64,000 bases of DNA, from the NCBI RefSeq assembly GCF_963677005.1, contig NZ_OY781616.1, forward strand, positions 813,501-877,500, read 5' to 3'. The stretch is from Maridesulfovibrio sp. (GTDB lineage Bacteria > Desulfobacterota > Desulfovibrionia > Desulfovibrionales > Desulfovibrionaceae). Under the pieces are notes generated by a model. The model was given only the letters and a program-made list of their open reading frames with translations, was not told the DNA's origin and did no database searches. Below, piece by piece: positions 49,388 through 56,310 of the stretch. The first letter of the stretch is position 1. Every line of letters begins with the position of its first letter. The position numbers and the translations under genes were made by a program.

Positions 49388-49407
49388 AATGATAGTTAAC
49401 TATCATT
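49388..49407. promoter_or_regulatory. 20-bp perfect palindrome in the divergent promoter region
   Basis: aatgatagttaactatcatt reads the same on both strands. It is in the 130-base gap between the divergent genes at 49358 and 49491, so it is a candidate operator for a dimeric repressor of either or both. Confidence 0.45.
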
Positions 49408-49490
49408 TATTCGTGGACAACGTTCAGCACTGTCCATACACTTTTCATCACAAAAACCATACATATTTTCACCAAAAAAGGAGAAATAGA

Positions 49491-49679
49491 ATGAGCGATA
49501 TCAAGAAGAGTGTCGAGTACATTTTTCACGGTCTTGACGCACTGGACGTGCTGCTCTGTTCCAAGGAAGCCGAAAATCTGAATGTGCGTAATATTGTAGG
49601 GTTGCTTCATCCTATTCTTGAAGATGCCAAGAGAAGGGCGCATACGGAAATTTCAGCCCGTGGTGGAAATAAGGAATAA
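49491..49679 (+). CDS. Small unknown protein (62 aa)
   Basis: The product begins MSDIKKSVEYIFHGLDALDVLL and contains CSKEAENLNVRNIVGLLHPIL; it is helical, charged and without a membrane segment. I recognise no family. The AAGGAGAAATAGA site before the ATG at 49491 is good, which supports translation; a longer frame from 49380 has none. It is divergent from the DsrE-like gene and so may share its control. Confidence 0.65.
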   Translation: MSDIKKSVEYIFHGLDALDVLLCSKEAENLNVRNIVGLLHPILEDAKRRAHTEISARGGNKE

Positions 49680-49803
49680 GATAATAAGTAAGCCTTCAGC
49701 AGACAATGATATCTTATCAGCTTCTGAGGTTCGCTGAAAATCTCTGTATGATGGTGAGACCTGTTTCCGATCAAAAACTATTGCCAAATCCGCAGAAAAA
49801 AAT

Positions 49804-49830
49804 GGGCGTTGCCTTTCTTGGCAACGCCCT
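49804..49830 (-). terminator. Terminator of the TPR gene (minus strand)
   Basis: The 10-bp stem gggcgttgcc / ggcaacgccc is followed on the minus strand by attttttc, about 70 bases after the TPR stop. It may also stop plus-strand readthrough from the small gene at 49491. Confidence 0.7.
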
Positions 49831-49897
49831 TAAATGAATTCCCATCAGGGGAACCAAAATGCATCAGTTTTCAGATTATTTGATATAAGAATGCAGG

Positions 49898-51973
49898 CTA
49901 GAACGGAAAGGATGCTCCTTTGTCATCTCCTATCTTTGCCAGCTTGCTGTCTATGGCATTCAGCCTTGCCGTTGCAGCTTCTTTCTGGGCTTTGCGGTCC
50001 GCACGTTTGATGACTGTCTTCAAGAAACGTCTGGCTGTTTCATACTGGCCTTTGTGCTCATAAATCATTGATGCCCGGTACATGGCGGTGACAGCCCAGA
50101 TGTTCTGTTCCGGAAATTCCCAGGCAAGCTTCAGGTAATGCCCCAGAGCTTTTTCCTTTTCCCCCATGGCATGCTCACCCTCTGCTATCCAGAACAGTAT
50201 TTCCGCTTTGAGTTCGTTGTTCAGGGTTTTGCCGTTTTCCCAGATTCTTTCAAGTATGGCTTGAGCTTTTTTCAAATCACCTTTCTGCTGGATCATCAGG
50301 GCAAGTTTTAGTTCCTTTTCAGGGGAAAGGGTGCCGCCGGATTCCAGAATTTCATTGTAGGCATTAAGAGCCTTGGCATCGTTTCCGGCTCCAAGGTCGT
50401 AATCGACAGCAGCCTTCAGCCATTTCAGCCGTATTTCCGGTCCGAACTTATCCTGATTCACTCTTTTGAGATAGAAAGCCGAGAGCTGAAAATCCCGATC
50501 TGCGGCAGCACGTTCTGCAAGATAAATCAGGCTTTCGGCACCGAGCCTTGAGTCCGGGAAGAGAAAGGCGCTACGGCGCGCCACTGTTTCATCCATTTTT
50601 CCTTCTGCTCCGGAAGCCAGATCGGTGAAAACCAGCAGTCGGTCCAGCGGTTTTGCATTGATGGCATTATTAAGCCTTATTCCCTGCAGAAGAGCCCAGA
50701 AGGGGGCCTGCATGTCCGGAAAGTAGTTTAATCCGGCTGCCGAACACAGGTCCGAAATAATGTGCATATGGGAATTCCGACCGAAATCGCTGCTGTTAAC
50801 CATTTTTGAAAAGGGCGGTTTGAATATCAGTCCGGCCGCGATTCGAAGGCTCATGGGCAGGGAATCCTTATCCAGTCTTTTCCATACGTTTTCGGCGAGT
50901 TCCAGATTCCCTCCGAGCAAAGCAAAAGCCAAACGATAGTTCTGGAGCGCGTTTACTATTTCACTTGAAAGTAGGAGTGATCCGGTTTCCCGATCAATTG
51001 TCTCAAGTGCGTTTTCCGGAGTCATTTCCAGCAGTTTTTTTCTGAATACGCTCCATGAAGGGGAGGAAGGGGAGGCCAGCAGCCAGAGGGCAGGGGTGCC
51101 GGTTACGGGATCAAGTACACCCGCCTTGAAAAATGCAGACGGATGAACCAAGGCCATCTTGTCGAATTCTTCAGTTTTCTCGGCCCCGGAACCGTTTTCC
51201 ATCCATGAATTCACGGATAGCCAGAAATCACTGACCGTAGAGTTGCCGAGTGTTTTCAGGATGCTGTTGGACTTATCCCATTCTCCAAGGCTTGCCGCAG
51301 CAAGAGACTGGGCTATTGTCAGCCGGCCTTCATCTGTAAAGAGTGTCGAGTTGTCCGTGATGGGCAAATCCGAAACGGTTCCGTTCAGGCTTTTAAGTTC
51401 CTTTTTGCCGTTTACAATAAAATATAAGGTAGGCCAGACTTTTTCTGCCTGTTCAAAGGACTGAACAAGGAGCATGCGCCGGGCCTCCTTTGCTGATGCC
51501 GGGGTTACGAAATATCCCCAGTAAAGGGATCTCCAGACATCAAACCAAATAACCTTCAACTGCGGCTCAGCATTGAATTTTTTTACCAGAGTGTCAGCGT
51601 CCATGAGTCTGGCTGCCTGACTGAACCAGATCACAGCCTTAACCGGATCTCCAAGGGCTCTTTGGCAGCGGCCGCCAAGCCAAAGGCGGTTTATCTCCAT
51701 TTCCTTGTCTGCAAAAGCAGGCGTGGATTGAAGTATGTTCAGGCAGGAGGTAAACCTGCCAAGTTTGAATGCTGTATCGGCCCGTTTGAGGAGAAGGTCG
51801 GGAGATTCTTCGCTTGAAGAGTAATTTTTTTCAAGAATGTCCCAGGCTCCGTATTTTTCGAGCCACGTTTCAAACGGTTCCTTCGTGTTGTCGGACGCGG
51901 CAAAAGCGGACATCGAAAAAGCCTGACCAAGAATCAGAAAAACCAGCAGTGACCGGAATATTTTTTTTACCAT
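49898..51973 (-). CDS. Exported TPR-repeat protein
   Basis: The 691-aa product has a signal peptide (KKIFRSLLVFLILGQAFSMSAFA). Visible tetratricopeptide-like repeats include the N-terminal part (DLLLKRADTAFKLGRFTSCL, then RLWLGGRCQRALGDPVKAVI) and a C-terminal series (IRLKWLKAAVDYDLGAGNDAKAL, ELKLALMIQQKGDLKKAQAI, ILFWIAEGEHAMGEKEKALGHY and AMYRASMIYEHKGQYETARRF). The central part of about 350 residues is not clear repeat. It probably acts as a periplasmic scaffold. The upstream region is unusually long (640 bases). Confidence 0.85.
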   Translation of the reverse strand: MVKKIFRSLLVFLILGQAFSMSAFAASDNTKEPFETWLEKYGAWDILEKNYSSSEESPDLLLKRADTAFKLGRFTSCLNILQSTPAFADKEMEINRLWLGGRCQRALGDPVKAVIWFSQAARLMDADTLVKKFNAEPQLKVIWFDVWRSLYWGYFVTPASAKEARRMLLVQSFEQAEKVWPTLYFIVNGKKELKSLNGTVSDLPITDNSTLFTDEGRLTIAQSLAAASLGEWDKSNSILKTLGNSTVSDFWLSVNSWMENGSGAEKTEEFDKMALVHPSAFFKAGVLDPVTGTPALWLLASPSSPSWSVFRKKLLEMTPENALETIDRETGSLLLSSEIVNALQNYRLAFALLGGNLELAENVWKRLDKDSLPMSLRIAAGLIFKPPFSKMVNSSDFGRNSHMHIISDLCSAAGLNYFPDMQAPFWALLQGIRLNNAINAKPLDRLLVFTDLASGAEGKMDETVARRSAFLFPDSRLGAESLIYLAERAAADRDFQLSAFYLKRVNQDKFGPEIRLKWLKAAVDYDLGAGNDAKALNAYNEILESGGTLSPEKELKLALMIQQKGDLKKAQAILERIWENGKTLNNELKAEILFWIAEGEHAMGEKEKALGHYLKLAWEFPEQNIWAVTAMYRASMIYEHKGQYETARRFLKTVIKRADRKAQKEAATARLNAIDSKLAKIGDDKGASFPF

Positions 51974-52616
51974 ATCGAGTTCATCAGCTCCTTGAAGTGA
52001 TCACAAATTATCCATGAGCAATAAAGAAAAGCTCGGAAGTAGGCAAATACGTGCATTCAAACCCGTTGCTTGCGGGACAGGGAGCCTTGTCAGGTCGCTC
52101 ATAATACCTAAATATAATCGATAGTCAATAACTAGTTTAAATTTAATACTAAAATTGAAAACAAGTTATCGATTAAAATGTGCAGAGTATGGTTTCCACT
52201 CGGCAGTCAGTCTTCGTAAATTATGAAAGTTTACATAATGTACATTATGAGACAATTATATAAGATTCTTAAATTATTAACTAAATTAAGCCTATGACTT
52301 GTTCTTCAGCTTGTTTGATGGTTTTTTGTTGTTTTCTTCTTCGTACTCAGTTTCACGGTCAACTTCAGGCAGTTTTGGTCGGACTTGTCTAAAAATTCAT
52401 TCCACCTTGTTAAGATTTATGGTCGGTTTCAAATTTGCCGTTTAAGCTCTTAAATCTGTTTTTTGGTTAGTTGCGGTCACTGAGAATCAAAAATCTCCTG
52501 AGCGCCGTTTTTAGGATGTGACAAATTAATCCTCGATTGCCTGACGGCAAATCAAGGAAGATTACAGCGTTGTATGATTCGGGGCTGTCTTGCTGGTTGG
52601 TCGGAGGGAAAAGTTT
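51974..52616. other. Long non-coding region with palindromes
   Basis: This 643-base AT-rich gap between minus-strand genes contains catAATGTACATTatg, a perfect 16-bp palindrome (52234-52249), an inverted pair TAATCGATA/TATCGATTA (52115-52123 and 52167-52175), and a GC hairpin at 52534-52553 (ttgcc/ggcaa) that could terminate the gene at 52617. A minus-strand open frame near 52292-52400 (about 34 codons, charged, no start) is the only coding-like trace. I see no ORF that I would call. Confidence 0.45.
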
Positions 52617-53198
52617 TTAAGCGTCTACAAGTTTAAGAAGCTGTGAGTAATCAACTTCTATGGCCTGGATTCCGGATTGAATCTGCGCATGGAGGCTCTG
52701 CATGTCGTTTGTTCTGGATGCTATCAGCTGTGCGTTGTATCCATGCTGTTTCAGTAGTTCATCGTTCGGCTTCTTGCCTAGGTTCTGTTCCTGATTTGTG
52801 TGCTGATTCGGAGCAAGAAAAAGAAATTCGGCACCGGACCTGGCCGCAATGAGTGCCTGAGCTGTGTTTGAAATTCCGTAAACGGCCACGGGAATCTGCT
52901 GGGAGCTTAGAATTTTGCAGGCCTTCAAGGCTTCAAGCGATAGTTTAACCTTTATGATTGTATTCGGCCCCAGCCGGATCAGCTCTCTGGATTCCTCCAG
53001 TATCTTTTCAGCTGTTTTCTCGCCGGACAGTATGAATGTCGGACCGCAGTTGCTTCTGGCGATGGCTGCAAAATCATTGTCGGTTGCAACACAGGGATCA
53101 TCTCTGTCTTCAGACATAAAAGATATCCCGTCGATCAGGCCGTATTCAACAGCCGTTTTCACTTCGAAAAGTGAACAGGATTTCAGATAAATTTTCAC
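52617..53198 (-). CDS. Transaldolase/fructose-6-phosphate-aldolase-like protein
   Basis: This 193-aa protein follows the plan of the TalC/Fsa family: an opening strand MKIYLKSCSLFEVKTAVEYGLIDGISF, a mid-region IIKVKLSLEALKACKILSSQQI with a Lys at the expected Schiff-base position (in IIKVK), then VYGISNTAQALIAARSGAEFLFL. The fructose-aldolase signature (IPVTA/VNVT) is absent or altered, so it may have another aldol-type activity or none. The ATG has GGGGAG nine to ten bases upstream. It starts 53 bases after the TRASH-domain gene on the same strand, so readthrough is possible, but a terminator separates them. Confidence 0.65.
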   Translation of the reverse strand: MKIYLKSCSLFEVKTAVEYGLIDGISFMSEDRDDPCVATDNDFAAIARSNCGPTFILSGEKTAEKILEESRELIRLGPNTIIKVKLSLEALKACKILSSQQIPVAVYGISNTAQALIAARSGAEFLFLAPNQHTNQEQNLGKKPNDELLKQHGYNAQLIASRTNDMQSLHAQIQSGIQAIEVDYSQLLKLVDA

Positions 53199-53227
53199 AC
53201 ACTCCCCCTGCCCTGCAATACCGCATC

Positions 53228-53263
53228 AAAATTAAAGCCCTTTCGAAGCAAGTTCAAAAGGGC
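53228..53263 (-). terminator. Terminator after the TRASH/YHS-like gene
   Basis: On the minus strand, gcccttttgaac / ttcgaaagggc forms a stem followed by TTTAATTTT, just after the stop at 53285. Confidence 0.65.
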
Positions 53264-53284
53264 GTCTCGGCATTCACAAATCTG

Positions 53285-53551
53285 CTATTTGTCCTGCTCG
53301 GATTCCAACTGCTTGATGTACTTGTCGCGGCATTCGTAGGAGCAGAAGCATTCCACCTTCTCTCCGTTGCGAACCCGGATATCGCTGTCTTTTTTAACAT
53401 ACGTTCCGCAAATCGGGTCTTTGACCATCTCTCCGGCCTTGATCTGCTGTTCGCGTTGTTTTTCCGTCTGTTCGCCTTTCTTTTTCTGGTCTCCGGTGAA
53501 AAGTTTCCACAGAACAAAGGCTGCAACTGCCAATACAATAAATTTGATCAT
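53285..53551 (-). CDS. Small membrane-anchored TRASH/YHS-type metal-binding protein
   Basis: The 88-aa protein begins with a transmembrane helix (IKFIVLAVAAFVLWKLF) and has a basic, Gln/Lys-rich linker. The C-terminal domain is DPICGTYVKK...GEKVECFCSYECRDKY, with Cys spacing of the TRASH/YHS type (C-x-many-C-x-C-x3-C), which binds Zn, Cu or other metals. An overlapping frame at 53254-53538 is not used. GAGGTGAAGAAAC precedes the ATG. It is downstream of folK with a terminator in between. Confidence 0.85.
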   Translation of the reverse strand: MIKFIVLAVAAFVLWKLFTGDQKKKGEQTEKQREQQIKAGEMVKDPICGTYVKKDSDIRVRNGEKVECFCSYECRDKYIKQLESEQDK

Positions 53552-53565
53552 GTTTCTTCACCTCA

Positions 53566-53605
53566 AAACAAAAACAGGCCGCACAAGTTCAGTCGTGCGG
53601 CCTGT
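53566..53605 (-). terminator. Terminator of folK
   Basis: Arms acaggccgcac (53574-53584) and gtgcggcctgt (53595-53605); on the minus strand the stem is followed by TTTTTGTTTT. Confidence 0.85.
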
Positions 53606-53608
53606 CTG

Positions 53609-54106
53609 TCAGTCCTGATAGATCTTGCTTCCGTCAATGCGGAAATTGATCTTCTTGAGTGCCTCGGCAACGGTTGTTCCATCCGGAAAAACCAGATCGG
53701 GCGCAATTTCTGCCAGCGGATAAAGCACAAACGCTCTTTCCAGCGCCCTCGGATGAGGGACGGTCAGATATTCTCCGCTTTCGATTACCCTGTCACCGAA
53801 GAGAATGATGTCCAGATCAATGGTTCTGGGGCCGTTCTTGACTCCCCTGACCCGGTCCATCTGCCCTTCCACTGCCTGCAGCGTGGACAGAAAGCCTTCG
53901 GCGGACCAAAGTTCCGGATCAACCGCAAAGCGGACAACCTGGTTGCTGAACCAGGCTTGGTCCTTGAGTCCCTGCGGTTCGGTTTCATATGTTTCGGACC
54001 AGACTTCGGGATCAATGCCCTCGTATTTTTCAAGTCTCGCCACTGCCTGGTTCAGGTTATCTTCCGTGTCTCCTATATTGGAGCCCAGGCTGACGTAGAC
54101 TGCTAT
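53609..54106 (-). CDS. folK: 7,8-dihydro-6-hydroxymethylpterin pyrophosphokinase, non-standard start
   Basis: HPPK transfers pyrophosphate to the pterin in folate synthesis. The protein has the VYVSLGSNIGD beta-strand/loop near the start, SNQVVRF, RTIDLDIILFG (the acid pair for Mg-ATP) and VPHPRALERAFVLYPL. The start is unclear. An ordinary GTG at 54043 would cut off VYVSLGSN, which all HPPKs need, and no ATG, GTG or TTG exists between the in-frame stop upstream and that motif. I put the start at ATA (54106), which overlaps the dapL stop as ATAG and gives IAVYVSLGSN; ATC or ACG 27-33 bases upstream, near the AAGGAGG in dapL, are alternatives. 165 aa with this choice. Confidence 0.75.
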   Translation of the reverse strand: MAVYVSLGSNIGDTEDNLNQAVARLEKYEGIDPEVWSETYETEPQGLKDQAWFSNQVVRFAVDPELWSAEGFLSTLQAVEGQMDRVRGVKNGPRTIDLDIILFGDRVIESGEYLTVPHPRALERAFVLYPLAEIAPDLVFPDGTTVAEALKKINFRIDGSKIYQD

Positions 54107-55269
54107 AGTTGGGAAATCCGTGATACTGCCTCCTTGAGTCTTTCGGTATCAACCGTCAGTGAAATTCTGAAATACCCTTCTCCGGCTTTTCCGAAGCCAT
54201 TGCCGGGAGTAACAACCACCCCTGTTTCCTTGAGGAGCTTGGAGACGAATTCGGAAGAAGTATAGCCTTCCGGAGTCTTGGCCCATACAAAAATGGACGC
54301 ATCAGGCACCTTGCAGGAAATATTGATCTTTTCAAGTGCTTCGATAACGTAGTCTCTACGTTCCTTGTAGATCTTGCGGAATTCCTTGACGTAAGGTTCG
54401 CCTTCTTTCAGTGCAACAATTCCGGCTTCCTGTACAGCCTGAAAGATACCGGAGTCGACATTTTCCTTGATTTTTCCAAGTCCGGCCACCAGAGACGGGT
54501 TTCCGACCGCCATACCGCAGCGCCAACCGGTCATGTTGTAGGTCTTGGAAAGTGAATGGAATTCAATGGCGACATCCTTTGCGCCGGGAGTTTCCAGAAT
54601 GGAGATGGGTTTCTTGTCTTCGTCGTAATAGACTTCTGTGTAGGCTGCGTCAGCTACAATGATCACATTGTGTTTTTGGGCAGTTGCAACGAGTTTTGCA
54701 TAGAACTCGGGGGTTGCAGTGGCGGAAGTCGGGTTGTTCGGATAGTTGACGAACATGATTTTCGCTCTGTCCCAGGTTGCGTCGTCAATGGCATCAAGGT
54801 CGGGCAGAAAATCGTTTTCTTCCAGCAGGTCGATGATTTGTACATCTGCTCCGGCAAACCCGGAAGCTACCGGATAGACCGGGTAGTTGGGGGAAGCCAC
54901 CAGAACTAAATCTCCGGGGTTCACAAAAGCCAGAGGAAAATGTGCAATTCCTTCTTTGGAACCGATCAGCGATACGACTTCGGTTTTAGGGTCAAGGTCG
55001 ACATTGAATCTCTGTTTATACCAGTCGGCAACGGCCTGACGGAAAGTCAGCAGTCCCACGTAGGAGGGGTACTGGTGGTTGACCGGGTTCTGTGCGGATT
55101 TGTAGAGAGCCTCGATGATGAAATCGGGAGTAGGAAGGTCAGGATCACCGATGCCGAGGCTGATGATGTCTACACCCTGTGCAGCGACTTCCGCTTTGAG
55201 TCTGTCAATTTCAGCGAAAAGATAAGGCGGCAGGGAGGCGAGCCTGTCGGCAAGTTTGAATTCCGGCAT
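54103..55269 (-). CDS. dapL: LL-diaminopimelate aminotransferase
   Basis: DapL makes LL-diaminopimelate directly from tetrahydrodipicolinate using glutamate, a lysine/cell-wall route shared by deltaproteobacteria and plants. The 388-aa fold-type I PLP enzyme has ADRLASLPPYLFAEID, SLGIGDPDLPTPDFII, the NNPTSATAT aromatic-binding stretch and SLSKTYNMTGWRCGMAV, with the PLP Lys in SLSKT. Sequence also fits related aspartate/alanine aminotransferases. An AAGGAG site lies about ten bases before its ATG. The end overlaps folK. Confidence 0.85.
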   Translation of the reverse strand: MPEFKLADRLASLPPYLFAEIDRLKAEVAAQGVDIISLGIGDPDLPTPDFIIEALYKSAQNPVNHQYPSYVGLLTFRQAVADWYKQRFNVDLDPKTEVVSLIGSKEGIAHFPLAFVNPGDLVLVASPNYPVYPVASGFAGADVQIIDLLEENDFLPDLDAIDDATWDRAKIMFVNYPNNPTSATATPEFYAKLVATAQKHNVIIVADAAYTEVYYDEDKKPISILETPGAKDVAIEFHSLSKTYNMTGWRCGMAVGNPSLVAGLGKIKENVDSGIFQAVQEAGIVALKEGEPYVKEFRKIYKERRDYVIEALEKINISCKVPDASIFVWAKTPEGYTSSEFVSKLLKETGVVVTPGNGFGKAGEGYFRISLTVDTERLKEAVSRISQL

Positions 55270-55385
55270 TTCGATATACTCCTTAAGGAATTTGGTTAGA
55301 TTATTTATTGATACTGTTTAATTGGGCTTGTTTGCTCTGTCAATCAGCTTGAGGTGATGAAGCCATAAGTGTAAGAATATTCAAT

Positions 55386-56300
55386 ATGACCGAGAACGAA
55401 AACAAAACTCCCGTTAAACACCACTGGATTGACCGCTATCTGGAATACCTGCTTGTAGAGCGGGGGCTTTCCGAAAACAGTCTTGACGGATATCTCAGAG
55501 ATCTGGAATCTTTTCAGTCCTTTCTGGAGGAAAGATCCGCAAGGATCGAAGAAACAACAGATCAGACACTGCTGCTCTACCTCACATACCTGAGGTCCAG
55601 AGCATTGAAATCAACCTCGCTGGCAAGGCATCTTTCTTCATTGCGGGGATTCTTCGCATTCTGTACCTCCCGCGGATTCGTTAAGGATAATCCTGCGGTA
55701 CTGCTGGAGAATCCGAAGCTCCCCAGAAAAATTCCCGAGTTCCTCTCACCGGAAGAAGTGAAACGCATACTCGCCCTTCCCATCCTGACCGAAAAACTCG
55801 GTTTCCGGGACAGGACCATGCTTGAGCTTCTCTATGCGGCCGGGATGAGGGTGTCAGAGCTTGTAGACCTTAAAGTCGAGGACTACGACCCGCAAACCGG
55901 TGTACTCATTATATTCGGTAAAGGATCAAAAGAAAGGCTGGTGCCTATTCATTATTTGGCGCAAAATTACTTAAACCAATACATTAAGGATTGGCGTCCT
56001 GCCTTTAACCCCAAAGTAAAAAATATTTTCCTGAACAGATCAGGAAAGGGGCTGACCAGACAGGGGGTCTGGAAAATGATCAAGAAATTCACCCTGGAAG
56101 CCGGAATAAAGCGTTCCATTTCTCCGCACACTTTCAGGCATTCATTTGCCACCCACTTGCTGGATGGCGGTGCGGACCTCAGAACCGTCCAATTGCTTCT
56201 GGGTCATTCGGACATCAATGCTACTGAAATATACACGCATATTCAAGCAGGAAGATTGGTCCAACTTCACAAACGTTTTCACCCGCGTTCTGTAATGTGA
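55386..56300 (+). CDS. xerD: XerD-type tyrosine recombinase
   Basis: XerC/XerD resolve chromosome dimers at dif. The 304-aa protein has the N-terminal SAM-like domain, and the catalytic residues R155 (GMRVSEL), K179 (FGKGSKERLVPI), H248 and R251 (HTFRHSFATHLL), H274 (LLGHSDI) and Y283 (EIYTH). With ftsK in the same window both partners of dimer resolution are close. The DHH-CBS-nucleotidyltransferase gene starts ten bases later, so it is the first gene of an operon. Confidence 0.93.
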   Translation: MTENENKTPVKHHWIDRYLEYLLVERGLSENSLDGYLRDLESFQSFLEERSARIEETTDQTLLLYLTYLRSRALKSTSLARHLSSLRGFFAFCTSRGFVKDNPAVLLENPKLPRKIPEFLSPEEVKRILALPILTEKLGFRDRTMLELLYAAGMRVSELVDLKVEDYDPQTGVLIIFGKGSKERLVPIHYLAQNYLNQYIKDWRPAFNPKVKNIFLNRSGKGLTRQGVWKMIKKFTLEAGIKRSISPHTFRHSFATHLLDGGADLRTVQLLLGHSDINATEIYTHIQAGRLVQLHKRFHPRSVM

Positions 56301-56310
56301 GATTTTCATA

